From positions 25,625 to 89,624 of the forward strand of contig JAEUHK010000091.1 of NCBI GenBank assembly GCA_016795465.1: a DNA stretch of 64,000 nt, given 5' to 3'. The notes under the pieces are model-generated. The model ran no database searches and had not been told where the DNA came from. It saw nothing but the letters and a program-made list of their open reading frames with translations. Both the position numbers and the translations under genes were made by a program. The DNA is from Verrucomicrobiaceae bacterium (GTDB lineage Bacteria > Verrucomicrobiota > Verrucomicrobiia > Verrucomicrobiales > Verrucomicrobiaceae). Positions 23,780 through 32,323 of the stretch are shown here, one piece after another (within the stretch, counting starts at the first letter, position 1; every line of letters begins with the position of its first letter).

Positions 23780-24892
23780 ATGTCCGCCAGCCTCTTTGCC
23801 CGCTCCGGGCATCACTGTGACCTGCCCCACCGCCCCGCGGTGCTTGGCACGGACCCGCAGTGCGATGTGCCGCTGGTCGGCCAACCCGGCGTGGCTCCCC
23901 GGCACTGCGAACTGGGCCCGACGCCCCGCGGTATGGAACTGGTGAAACTGGACCCAGCGGGCTCCTTGCTAGTCAACGGAGCCCCGGTGACCACCGCCCT
24001 CGTGCATGACAACGACGTGATCACCATCGGCAGCCTCGAATTGTTGCTGCGAGTCTTTCCCGAGGCGGAGCAAGCCGTTTCAGGTGAAGCCGAGGAGAGC
24101 CTCGAAGGCTTCAGCGAGGCCGAAAAACAGAAACGCCGTGCCCAGAAGCTCATGGAGCAGAACTGGCAGCGCACGCAGAGCCGTTACGAGGAGTTTCGCC
24201 GGAAGCAAAACTTCCCGCTCGCCATCGTCGGTGCCGTGCTGGGCATCATCGTGTGCGGTTTGGGCTTCCATTTCGTGTCCGCCACCGGCTGGCGGGCCTT
24301 TGTTTTCCTGATCATCGCGGTCGGCTTCGTCACCGGCTGGATCATCCGGCTGTTTGGCCGCGGCGTGGACCGGCGGTTTGGCTGGCTGGGTGCGGTCACG
24401 GCCGTCCTCGGCGTGATGGCTTCGACCGGGTTTGACAGCTACCTGCGTGGTGGGGGCATGCTCGCCGATCAGCCGATGGTCTCCGCGGAGGAAAAAGCCC
24501 GGCTCGAGCAGCGGCGAAAGGAGGACGAAGCTCGGGCGGCCCTGATCGCTGCCGAGGCCGCGGAGATGGACAAGGTCGGCCGCCGCAAGCTGGCCGAAAA
24601 CGATCCCTTCAACATCCTCGACGCCAAACGAAACGAGGACATCCGCTTTCGCGATGAGGTCTTGGCGGAGGCGGAGGACATCACGGAGGAACTCCGTGCC
24701 ACAGGCTTCCTGCTGCGTCTTTTTGGCCCGAAGCACCTCGTGGCCTACATCCTCGCGGGGATCGCGGCCTACCGGGCCTCGTTCCGCTTTTTGAGCAACG
24801 CCGAGGCCTCCAATCTGCATGGCAATACCCGCGATGCTCCAGCGGCGGATCGCACGCGATCGCTGCGGGAACGCATCGAGCTTCGCCCGTGA
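23780..24892 (+). CDS. FHA-domain membrane protein
   Basis: 370 residues. Residues 1-95 look like an FHA phosphothreonine-binding domain (LGTDPQCDVPLVGQPGVAPRH, LVNGAPV, DNDVITIGS). The usual G-R-x-x of the first loop is GTDP here, and the SxxH is replaced by VAPRH. A charged helical segment follows (about 110-145). Then come three to four membrane helices (FPLAIVGAVLGIIVCGLGFH, FVFLIIAVGFVTGWII, WLGAVTAVLGVMAST). A Lys/Glu-rich coiled coil at about 235-285 leads to a final hydrophobic segment (HLVAYILAGIAAYRA). A signalling or scaffold role is inference. It is divergent from the flippase gene across overlapping promoters. Confidence 0.7.
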   Translation: MSASLFARSGHHCDLPHRPAVLGTDPQCDVPLVGQPGVAPRHCELGPTPRGMELVKLDPAGSLLVNGAPVTTALVHDNDVITIGSLELLLRVFPEAEQAVSGEAEESLEGFSEAEKQKRRAQKLMEQNWQRTQSRYEEFRRKQNFPLAIVGAVLGIIVCGLGFHFVSATGWRAFVFLIIAVGFVTGWIIRLFGRGVDRRFGWLGAVTAVLGVMASTGFDSYLRGGGMLADQPMVSAEEKARLEQRRKEDEARAALIAAEAAEMDKVGRRKLAENDPFNILDAKRNEDIRFRDEVLAEAEDITEELRATGFLLRLFGPKHLVAYILAGIAAYRASFRFLSNAEASNLHGNTRDAPAADRTRSLRERIELRP

Positions 24893-25705
24893 TCAGGGAT
24901 ACCGCGGGAACTTCGAGAAATCGGGCTTCCGCTTCTCCACGAAGGCTTTTTTGCCCTCCTGCGCCTCTTCGCTCATGTAATAAAGAAGCGTGGCATTGCC
25001 GGCGAGATCGAGCAGGCCCATCTGGCCATCGCAATCCGCGTTCAGGCAGGCCTTCAGGCAACGCAGCGCCATCGGCGAGTGCTGCAGCATCTCGCGGCAC
25101 CATTTCACCGTCTCCTCTTCGAGCTTTTCGAGGGGCACGACGGTGTTCACGAGGCCCATTTCGAGCGCCTGCTGCGCATCATACTGGCGGCAGAGATACC
25201 AGATCTCGCGAGCCTTCTTCTGGCCGACAATGCGGGCCAGGTAGCTGCTGCCGAGTCCACCATCGAAACTGCCCACTTTCGGGCCTGTTTGACCAAACCG
25301 AGCGTTTTCCGCCGCGATGGTCAAATCACACACGACATGCAAAACATGCCCGCCGCCGATGGCATAGCCCGCGACCATGGCCACGACGGGCTTCGGCAGC
25401 GTGCGGATTTTCCGCTGCACATCGAGGATGTTGAGACGCGGCACGCCATCGTCACCCACGTAGCCCGCATCACCACGCACTTTTTGATCCCCACCACTGC
25501 AGAAGGCTAGAGGACCTTCGCCGCAGAGAATGATCACACCCACGTCACGATCCTCGTGCACGATGTCAAAGGCCTCGAGCATCTCGCGCACCGTCAACGG
25601 CCTGAAGGCATTGCGCACCTCCGGCCGGTTGATGGTGATCTTGGCGATGCCGTCACTGGATTTCTCCAGCTTGATGTCCGTGAAGGTTTTGATGGGGGTC
25701 CACAT
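24893..25705 (-). CDS. menB: 1,4-dihydroxy-2-naphthoyl-CoA synthase
   Basis: 270 residues of the crotonase superfamily. MenB converts o-succinylbenzoyl-CoA to 1,4-dihydroxy-2-naphthoyl-CoA in menaquinone synthesis. Diagnostic stretches: ITINRPEVRNAFRPLTV, FCSGGDQKVRGD (oxyanion hole), VAGYAIGGGHVLHVVCDLTI, and FGQTGPKVGSFDGGLGSSYL, which is the MenB-specific loop with the Asp-Gly-Gly bicarbonate or substrate region. The C-terminus EKRKPDFSKFPRYP is the usual MenB tail. Length matches the family (about 270-285). No other men gene is in the window. Its stop abuts the stop of the FHA gene. Confidence 0.93.
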   Translation of the reverse strand: MWTPIKTFTDIKLEKSSDGIAKITINRPEVRNAFRPLTVREMLEAFDIVHEDRDVGVIILCGEGPLAFCSGGDQKVRGDAGYVGDDGVPRLNILDVQRKIRTLPKPVVAMVAGYAIGGGHVLHVVCDLTIAAENARFGQTGPKVGSFDGGLGSSYLARIVGQKKAREIWYLCRQYDAQQALEMGLVNTVVPLEKLEEETVKWCREMLQHSPMALRCLKACLNADCDGQMGLLDLAGNATLLYYMSEEAQEGKKAFVEKRKPDFSKFPRYP

Positions 25706-25735
25706 GGCGGAAAGCAGATTCGGATGAAGTCCCGG

Positions 25736-26653
25736 TCACGCGAACTGCGTGTAGAGCTTCAGCTCGGCAATACGCTGCGCGACGTCCAGCGGAGTCACGG
25801 TTTGCAGTTTGTGTGTGCTGAAGGCCTCGCAGGTGTAACTGGCGACGACGCTGCCATGCACGACGGCTGATTTGAGGTCTTCAAAGGTGGGCTTCGTCTT
25901 GCCGTGGGCGGCGAGCCAGCCGACGAGACCGCCGAGGAAGCTATCACCCGCGCCGGTGGGGTCGAAGACGGAGTGCAGCGGGTAGGCGGAGCAGGAGAAG
26001 AAGTGTTCCTTCTTCTCGCCGAAGAGGTAGCTGCCGTGCTCACCGCGCTTCACGATGACGAATTTCGGACCTTTGTCGCGCAGGCGGCGGCCTGCCTCGA
26101 CGAGATTCGTGGTGCCGGCGAACTCCTTCGCCTCGCCGTCGTTGATGACGAGCAGGTCGATGCCCTTGAGCACGTCGTGGAGACGCTCGTTGGCGATGTT
26201 GATCCAGAGGTCCATCGTGTCCGCGGCGATGAAATCGGCCGCTTCACACTGGTCCAGCATCTGCATCTGGTTCTCAGGATGCATGTTGGCGGCCACGGCG
26301 ATCTTCGCACGGCGGGCGGCCTGCGGCAGGTTCACGCTCCAGTTTTCGAGCACGTTCACGGCCACGTTGTGCGTGGTGCGGTTGTTCATGTCCTCATGAT
26401 ACTCACCGGTCCAAGTGAAGGAGGCGCCGCTGCTGCGTTCGAGGCCGCTGATGTCCACGCCGTGGCTGTTGAGCATCTCCAGGTGCTGCGGCGGGAAGTC
26501 GTGGCCGATGATGCCGACGAGGTGCACGGGCTTCACGAAGACGCTGGCGGCGAGAGCGGCATAGCTGGCGGAGCCGCCGAGCAGGTTTTTCTGCTCATCT
26601 TGCGGAGTTTTGACATTATCAAGGGCGACGCTGCCTGCGATGACGACGGACAT
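25736..26653 (-). CDS. PfkB-family carbohydrate/nucleoside kinase
   Basis: 305 residues of the ribokinase/PfkB fold. The N-terminal substrate lid region is VIAGSVALDNVKTP, then LLGGSASYAALAASVF. The C-terminal ATP-binding and catalytic signature is FDPTGAGDSFLGGLVGWLA near residues 230-248, with the catalytic Asp in GAGD. The closest pattern is the adenosine-kinase-like PfkB group common in Verrucomicrobia and Acidobacteria, but the substrate cannot be deduced. It lies 30 bases upstream of menB on the same strand, so co-transcription is plausible although no metabolic link is obvious. Confidence 0.85.
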   Translation of the reverse strand: MSVVIAGSVALDNVKTPQDEQKNLLGGSASYAALAASVFVKPVHLVGIIGHDFPPQHLEMLNSHGVDISGLERSSGASFTWTGEYHEDMNNRTTHNVAVNVLENWSVNLPQAARRAKIAVAANMHPENQMQMLDQCEAADFIAADTMDLWINIANERLHDVLKGIDLLVINDGEAKEFAGTTNLVEAGRRLRDKGPKFVIVKRGEHGSYLFGEKKEHFFSCSAYPLHSVFDPTGAGDSFLGGLVGWLAAHGKTKPTFEDLKSAVVHGSVVASYTCEAFSTHKLQTVTPLDVAQRIAELKLYTQFA

Positions 26654-26790
26654 GAGTGTTTAGGGAAGGTGAAGTGATTAATTCTTGCCCAACCGGCGGC
26701 GCACTCCTAAAACGAAGGCGTGCCGGAAAGGGCCGCCGATCTTCGGTTTGCCCCCCGTCCTGTCAAGCAGCACCTCCGCCCGCCACTGTC

Positions 26791-28065
26791 ATGCGTCTGA
26801 GTCTTTTCTTTCTCATGGTGATCCTCCTGCCTGTGGCGGCAGTGTCACACGCCTACTACATCGCCTTTCACCGGCTGCCGCTGCTGCGCCAGGAAGTGAT
26901 CCACATCCTCGAAAAGGCCGGCGTGCAGTCGCCGAAGGTCGATCTCGCCTTTCTGGACATCGACATCGCGGGCGAGGCACCCTCGCCGCAGGTCCACCGG
27001 CAGGTCGTCGAGTCCATCCGCCGCATCGGGCCGCTGCGGCTGAAGCCCGGCGCCGACCGCCTGCATGTGAATGCGACCGTGAAATCGAACCTTCACGACA
27101 AACGCCTGCGCCTCACCGGCTGGCTGCCGGAGGAAAAAGACGCTGCGAAGCTCAAAGCCATCCTCGCGGAACTCCGCCCGGATCTCACCATTGATGCCAC
27201 CGACCTCCAGCACGCGCCCGAGGTCCGCTGGCCTGATGATTTCAAACCACCGCTCGATGCCTCGAATGCCTTCCTCAGCCCCATTTTGGACCATTTGCGC
27301 ATTCCGGCCGAGTTGAAGGTCGATTTCAAAGACGGCACGCTCCGTCTTACCGGCATGCTTCCAGCAGGCGGCTTGAAAGAAGAGATCATCGCGGCTCTTG
27401 CGGGTGATTCCGGTGCCGCCGAGATCGATCCGTCCACACTCGTCGCCAGCCCGCATGTCAAAGCGGCACCATTTGCGAAGAAACAGGCGCTCGCCGCCTT
27501 CCTCGCGAGCTTCTTTGCCGCGCCGCCGCCACGCAGTTTCGAGATCAAGGACCAAGGCAGGCCCAAGCTCACCGGCATCGCCACGCGGAAACTCGAAAGC
27601 GAATGGCTCACGCTGCTGCGACCCGTGACAGGTGCGGCTAAAGTGGATTCCCAGCTCGTGCTGCTGCCCTCGCTGTATCACCAGCCCGGCTACAAACCGC
27701 AATCGCCGCTCGATCCCGCCATGCTCGCTCAACTCCGCGATGTGCTGCACGGCATGACGATCTCGTTTGAGGCCGGAACGACGAGCCTGCCGCCTCTCGA
27801 CCAAACGAAGCTCGCGGCCCTCACACCCACGCTGCTCGTGGCCGGCCCCGCCCTCGGTCTCATCATTGGCGGCCATCCTGATCCGCTCGGCGATGCCGCC
27901 CGTGAGAGCGAAATGGCCAAAAAACGCGCCGAGGCCGTGCTGTCCTTTTTGATCGAGCAGGGCGTGCCCTCCACGGATATCACCGCCGTGGCCTTTGAGC
28001 CCGTCCCGCCCGGATCTCCCGCTGCGCCCGCGGCCCCGCGAAGCGTCGAAATCATCATCAAATAG
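26791..28065 (+). CDS. BON-repeat and OmpA-like C-terminal membrane-anchored protein
   Basis: 424 residues from MRLSLFFLMVILLPVAAVSH, an N-terminal membrane helix or uncleaved signal; upstream in-frame codons lack any feature. Three BON-like repeats follow, each marked by a (K/R)L(R)LTG strand: LRLTGWLPEEKDAAKLKAIL (near 105), LRLTGMLPAGGLKEEIIAAL (near 190) and KLTGIATRKLES (near 265). The C-terminal 110 residues fit an OmpA-like peptidoglycan-binding domain: LIIGGHPDPLGD, then KKRAEAVLSFLIEQGVPSTD. The layout resembles mycobacterial ArfA (BON plus OmpA). It probably links inner membrane or periplasm to the cell wall. The next gene follows after two bases. Confidence 0.7.
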   Translation: MRLSLFFLMVILLPVAAVSHAYYIAFHRLPLLRQEVIHILEKAGVQSPKVDLAFLDIDIAGEAPSPQVHRQVVESIRRIGPLRLKPGADRLHVNATVKSNLHDKRLRLTGWLPEEKDAAKLKAILAELRPDLTIDATDLQHAPEVRWPDDFKPPLDASNAFLSPILDHLRIPAELKVDFKDGTLRLTGMLPAGGLKEEIIAALAGDSGAAEIDPSTLVASPHVKAAPFAKKQALAAFLASFFAAPPPRSFEIKDQGRPKLTGIATRKLESEWLTLLRPVTGAAKVDSQLVLLPSLYHQPGYKPQSPLDPAMLAQLRDVLHGMTISFEAGTTSLPPLDQTKLAALTPTLLVAGPALGLIIGGHPDPLGDAARESEMAKKRAEAVLSFLIEQGVPSTDITAVAFEPVPPGSPAAPAAPRSVEIIIK

Positions 28066-28067
28066 TC

Positions 28068-28964
28068 ATGCCGCTCGACCTTCAATCCCTCTCCACCGAC
28101 ACGCTGCTCTACATGCTGATGCACAGCGGCGTCTTCGTCGCCGTCATGGGCGCGGTGTTCTTCCTCATCGGCCTGATTTTCGGCTACGCCACCTGGGGAC
28201 GCTACAAATCACATGCCCGCCGCCTCGCGGGCGAAATCGATCAGCAACGCCATGAGATCGCCACGCTGAAGCGCAAGCTGGGTGATCAAGCGGTGAAGCC
28301 CGGCACGGTCTCCATTGCCACCGAGACGATCTCGATGCCTCCATCTGCGCCTGCCCATGTCCCGGAAGGGCATGCACCGCTGCCTCCGCCATCGCCTGCC
28401 CTGCCTGCCGAGGTCATCACCGACACCATCAAGACGGATGACGTTCCCACCGCCGCCAGCACGGTGGTCAAAACCAAGACCGCACGCACGAAATCCGCTC
28501 TCAAAGCCAAACCGGTCGCCACTCCCGAGGTCATCAACGGTGCCTCCGCCCTCGCCTCGATCATCGCACCGCACTCCGTCCCGGCCGAGCCGAAGCCGGA
28601 CAGCGCCCCGATTCACACGCTCGCCTCCGCCGTCGAAGGCTTGGACATCATCCCCGCCTTCCCCGAGCTGCCCACCGCGCCGCAACCCGTCGAGATCAAA
28701 CCCGAGTTCGATGCCAAACTGGGCCTCGTTTACAAAACACCGCCCGCCAAGCCCGACGACCTCACCAAGATGAAAGGCATCGCCAAGGTGCTCGAGCAGC
28801 GCCTGCACGAGTTCGGCATCTACACCTACGAGCAGATCGCCGCGTGGACGGAGGACCAGATCAAGGAACTCTCCTCACGCCTCGCCTTCAAAGACCGCAT
28901 CCACCGCGAAAAATGGGTCGAGCAGGCCAAACGCCTCCGAGAGGAGCAACAAAAGGCAGCTTGA
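28068..28964 (+). CDS. Membrane-anchored protein with C-terminal helix-hairpin-helix-like domain
   Basis: 298 residues. One membrane helix near residues 22-42 (VFVAVMGAVFFLIGLIFGYA) is followed by a short coiled coil (RRLAGEIDQQRHEIATLKRK) and a long Pro/Ala/Ser/Thr-rich linker (about 90-215). The C-terminal 70 residues, DDLTKMKGIAKVLEQRLHEF then GIYTYEQIAAWTEDQI, form the helix-hairpin-helix unit often described as 'flap endonuclease-1-like 5' DNA nuclease', similar to ends of some ribosomal-protein-associated or membrane proteins. Nuclease activity is not implied by this unit alone. It is in an operon with the BON/OmpA gene (2-bp gap). Confidence 0.7.
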   Translation: MPLDLQSLSTDTLLYMLMHSGVFVAVMGAVFFLIGLIFGYATWGRYKSHARRLAGEIDQQRHEIATLKRKLGDQAVKPGTVSIATETISMPPSAPAHVPEGHAPLPPPSPALPAEVITDTIKTDDVPTAASTVVKTKTARTKSALKAKPVATPEVINGASALASIIAPHSVPAEPKPDSAPIHTLASAVEGLDIIPAFPELPTAPQPVEIKPEFDAKLGLVYKTPPAKPDDLTKMKGIAKVLEQRLHEFGIYTYEQIAAWTEDQIKELSSRLAFKDRIHREKWVEQAKRLREEQQKAA

Positions 28965-28983
28965 GCCACCATGAGGCCAAAAA

Positions 28984-29074
28984 TGGCGGAGAGAGAGGGA
29001 TTCGAACCCTCGGTAGCTGTTAAGGCTACGCATCTTTAGCAAAGATGTGCTTTCGACCACTCAGCCATCTCTCC
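28984..29074 (-). tRNA. tRNA-Ser (anticodon GCU), CCA encoded
   Basis: On the minus strand the acceptor arm GGAGAGA pairs with TCTCTCC. The D-arm is in TGGCTGAGTGGTCGAAAGCA. The anticodon stem-loop CATCTTTGCTAAAGATG shows GCT flanked by T and A. A long variable arm (class II, serine-like) and GGTTCGAATCC T-loop follow. Discriminator G and CCA (28984-28986 complement) are encoded. Confidence 0.96.
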
Positions 29075-29145
29075 AATGTTTGCCGCGAGTTTCCTGCTGC
29101 GAACGGCGGCTATTTAGCGTTTGCAGCCCGGAGGCGTCAAACGAA

Positions 29146-30111
29146 ATGTCGCCCGCCACGCTCATGAAATTCGTCCCTCCTGCACTCGCCTGCCTGCCCG
29201 AGGGAAAAGCGCTGCTCGGGCTCTCCGGCGGGCGTGATTCGGTGGTGCTGCTGCACCTGCTGCTGGCCGCGGGGCATCGCGACCTCATCGTGTGCCATTT
29301 GAACCATCGCCTGCGGGGGCGAGAATCGGATGAAGATGCCGCGTTTGTCCGCTCGCTGGCTGAAAAGCACGGTCTGCCCTGTGAAATCGGCCGCACGGAT
29401 GTGAAAGCCCTCGCGAGGAAAAAGAAGCTCTCCATCGAAACCGCCGCACGCGAGGCTAGACATGCCTTTTTCAAGCAGATGAGCCGCAAACACCGCACGA
29501 ATGAGGTGCTGCTGGCCCATCACGCCGATGATCAGGCGGAGACCATCCTCGGCAATGTGCTCCGCGGCTGCGGTCTCGAAGGCCTCGGCGGCATGAGCCT
29601 TGCAACGACTCTCGACACAGGCCTGAGCTTCCTCCGACCGCTGCTGCGCACGCGAAGAGCGGAGATCGACGCGTATGTGGTCACGCATGGTCTCGCCTAT
29701 CGCGAAGACAGCTCGAATGCCTCCGCCGAGCATCGCCGCAACCGCCTGCGGCATGAGGCGCTGCCCTTGCTCAGCGAAATCGCCGGTCGTGACGTGGTGC
29801 CGCTGCTCAATCGCCTCGGCACCATTGCCGAGCGTGACGAATCTTTCCTGCAGGAGGAGGCCGTTTCATGGTTCGAAGCCTGCCGCGAGGGCCAAACACT
29901 CACGCAGCTCGATTCCCTGCGCGAACTCGATCCGGCGATTCTGAGCCGCGTGATCGCTCTCTGGCTTCGTGAGCACTTGAAACTGCCCGGCATCGGCTTC
30001 GAAGAGATTCGCGATGTCACCGCGCTGCTCCTTCCAGATGGCCCAGCGAAGATCAACCTGCCCGGCAAACGCTTCGTGCGGCGAAAGGCGGGATGTCTTT
30101 GGGTGGTGTGA
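29146..30111 (+). CDS. tilS: tRNA(Ile)-lysidine synthetase
   Basis: 321 residues from the ATG at 29146, preceded by GGAGG 12 bases upstream. TilS converts C34 of tRNA-Ile2 to lysidine so that AUA is read as Ile; it is essential. The PP-loop motif LLGLSGGRDSVVLLHLLLAA lies near residue 25. VCHLNHRLRGRESDEDAAFV, TAAREARHAFF, LLAHHADDQAETIL and REDSSNASAEHRRNRLRHE are all family signatures. It is shorter than E. coli TilS (432) because the C-terminal substrate-binding domain is reduced, as in several non-proteobacterial forms. It starts just beyond the divergent tRNA-Ser. Confidence 0.93.
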   Translation: MSPATLMKFVPPALACLPEGKALLGLSGGRDSVVLLHLLLAAGHRDLIVCHLNHRLRGRESDEDAAFVRSLAEKHGLPCEIGRTDVKALARKKKLSIETAAREARHAFFKQMSRKHRTNEVLLAHHADDQAETILGNVLRGCGLEGLGGMSLATTLDTGLSFLRPLLRTRRAEIDAYVVTHGLAYREDSSNASAEHRRNRLRHEALPLLSEIAGRDVVPLLNRLGTIAERDESFLQEEAVSWFEACREGQTLTQLDSLRELDPAILSRVIALWLREHLKLPGIGFEEIRDVTALLLPDGPAKINLPGKRFVRRKAGCLWVV

Positions 30112-30112
30112 C

Positions 30113-32233
30113 TCAGCGCGGCCCCTCACGCACCGGCTTCTGCGAGCGGTAGAGCGTGATTTGATCCCGCAACGAGTCCGCGAGGGCCTTGCTTCCAGAC
30201 TGAGCAGCGAGTTGAAAAGCCGCGTCGGCGATGGAGACAGCCTCGGTAAAGCGTCCGCAATCGGCGAGAGCGGCGGCCTGCGTGCGTTCGAGCACGGCGT
30301 GCCGCCCCCCCACCTGCCGCAGCGCGTTTTGAATGAGTTCGAGAGCCTTCGAGCCATCGCGCACCTTTTCATCCGGGCAGGTGGCGAGCAGCCAGGCGAG
30401 GTTGTTGAGCGAGCCGATCTGGGCAGCATCGCGGGCGAGCACCTCCTCGTAGATACGCCGTGCCTCGGCGAACTGGCCGAGTTCGAACGCGGCGATCGCG
30501 CGGTTGTGGCGGGCGATGAGGTTATCGGGCTGCTGGCGGAGCAATTCGTCGAGAAGCGGCAGGGCTTCCTTCGCGCGGCGTTGCTGCACATACAGGTCGG
30601 CCAGGCTGCCGGCCGCCTCAAGGTTGTTCGGGTCGCGGTCGAGCGTGGCGATGAGGTGGCCGACGGCCTGAGCGGCCTCATTTCCAGAAGCGGGGCGGAT
30701 TTCGTCATCCTCAGGAGCCAGCTCATGCGCGGCGTGAAGCTGCTCCAACGCCTCCTGCTGCCTGCCGAGCATCAGCAGGGCTCCGCCAATGTTCTTGCGG
30801 GCAAAACCGGCCAGCGAAGGGTCCTGTCTCAGCACCTGCTGATAGGCCTCAATGGCCTCTTCATGCCTGCCGTGGCGCAGCAGTGCCGATCCGAGGTTTC
30901 CCCACGCTTTCGGATACACACCACGCACCTCGATGGCCCGGCGCAGATGCTCGATTCCCTCGTCCATACGGCCTTCGAGCACCAGCGAGATGCCGCGGTT
31001 CGACAAAGCCATCCAAGCCTTCGGATTGCGGGCGATGGTCTCGATCCACAGCTCCTGCTTGCCCCGATACTGGGCGCTTTGTTTCCAGCTCAGGAAGGCG
31101 AGCAAAGCCACCAGCGGCACCCAGCCGATCACGCGGACTTTGGGCCGCAACCAGGCACCAAGCGGCGCGAGGATGCCAATCGCCGGCACATAGGCCCAAT
31201 GATCCCACACCGGCGAATAGAGCGCTCCATACACATTCAGAAAGCCAAGCACCGGAGCGAGGGCTCCCAGGTAAAACAGCAACGCGATGAACAGCCCGCG
31301 TCCCACCCGCCACGCGGCCACGAGCGTCAGCGGCACGCTGATGGGAAAGAGCCAGTGCCACCACGTGGCAGGCTCCAGGCGCCAGTCCGGGTAGATGAAG
31401 CAGAGGTCCGCCGGCCACAGCAGCTTCCATGGGTAAAACCACGCCACCCGTCCGGCGCTGATGGTGCGCTGGGCCAGCGTGGCCTCGAACTCGCGCCCTT
31501 CCGCGCCCACATGATGCGTCTCCAGCCACCAAACCAGCACGCCGAGCGCTAACGTGAGGCCGAAAAACGGCAGCGCGGGCCGCATGTCATGCCGCCAGCT
31601 CAAGCGACCGCGTTTCCACCAAGCGATGAGCAGCAACGTGGGCGGCAGCACGAAGGCGGTGATCTTGGCCAGCAGCGCCGCGAGGCATAAAACGAGCGCC
31701 AACCACCACGAGCGGGCTTTGAGCGGCTTTTCCTCCATCCACCAGCCGGCGGCGTTTCCGTAAGCGAGCAAAGAGCCGAGCGTGAGAGCCAGCGAGAGCG
31801 CGTTTTTCCGCTCGGTGATCCAGGCGACGGATTCGACCATCACCGGATGAAAGGCGAACACCGCTGCGGTGAGCCAGGCACCGGGCAGTTTGAGCCGCGT
31901 GAGCACCACGCCGAGCAGCGCGGCGCACAGGCCGTGCAGCAGCACGTTCTCGATGTGATAGGGCAGCGTCCAGTCACGCCACAGATGCCAGTCGAGCCAG
32001 AAGGTGGTGGCGGTCAGCGGGTAGTATTGCTGGAGCAGCGGATCATTCGCCCAGATGCGCCACAGCCCGCCGCTAGTGCTGAAAAGCGGCTCCAGCTTGC
32101 TCGTCCAGGCATCGTCATCCCAGACAAAGCCGCCATTCAAGGCCGGTCCATACACCACGAGCAGCACCGCCAGCCCGAGCAGGGCGGCGAGAGGACGGCG
32201 GAGACATGCAGGAACGAACAGCATCGGGGTCAA
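30113..32233 (-). CDS. TMTC-like polytopic membrane protein with TPR tail
   Basis: 706 residues. The N-terminal 400 residues hold about 11-12 membrane helices. The first loop carries GGFVWDDDAWTSKLEPLF, the acidic motif of GT-C O-mannosyltransferase-like proteins (eukaryotic TMTC and bacterial relatives). AFHPVMVESVAWITERKNAL is the other strongly conserved TMTC segment. Residues about 415-640 are tandem TPR units (for example AWMALSNRGISLVLEGRMDE, AWGNLGSALLRHGRHEEAIE, NLIARHNRAIAAFELGQFAE). Function in bacteria is not established; O-glycosylation of exported proteins is a reasonable inference. The stop is one base from the convergent tilS stop. Confidence 0.8.
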   Translation of the reverse strand: MTPMLFVPACLRRPLAALLGLAVLLVVYGPALNGGFVWDDDAWTSKLEPLFSTSGGLWRIWANDPLLQQYYPLTATTFWLDWHLWRDWTLPYHIENVLLHGLCAALLGVVLTRLKLPGAWLTAAVFAFHPVMVESVAWITERKNALSLALTLGSLLAYGNAAGWWMEEKPLKARSWWLALVLCLAALLAKITAFVLPPTLLLIAWWKRGRLSWRHDMRPALPFFGLTLALGVLVWWLETHHVGAEGREFEATLAQRTISAGRVAWFYPWKLLWPADLCFIYPDWRLEPATWWHWLFPISVPLTLVAAWRVGRGLFIALLFYLGALAPVLGFLNVYGALYSPVWDHWAYVPAIGILAPLGAWLRPKVRVIGWVPLVALLAFLSWKQSAQYRGKQELWIETIARNPKAWMALSNRGISLVLEGRMDEGIEHLRRAIEVRGVYPKAWGNLGSALLRHGRHEEAIEAYQQVLRQDPSLAGFARKNIGGALLMLGRQQEALEQLHAAHELAPEDDEIRPASGNEAAQAVGHLIATLDRDPNNLEAAGSLADLYVQQRRAKEALPLLDELLRQQPDNLIARHNRAIAAFELGQFAEARRIYEEVLARDAAQIGSLNNLAWLLATCPDEKVRDGSKALELIQNALRQVGGRHAVLERTQAAALADCGRFTEAVSIADAAFQLAAQSGSKALADSLRDQITLYRSQKPVREGPR

Positions 32234-32323
32234 AGAGCAGTCTAGAATGCCCCGTGACTTCTGTCTTGAGTTTCAAGGCCGACTTCCGTATTTTCAGGCA
32301 CGAAAGCGGAGCCACCCCAGCCC

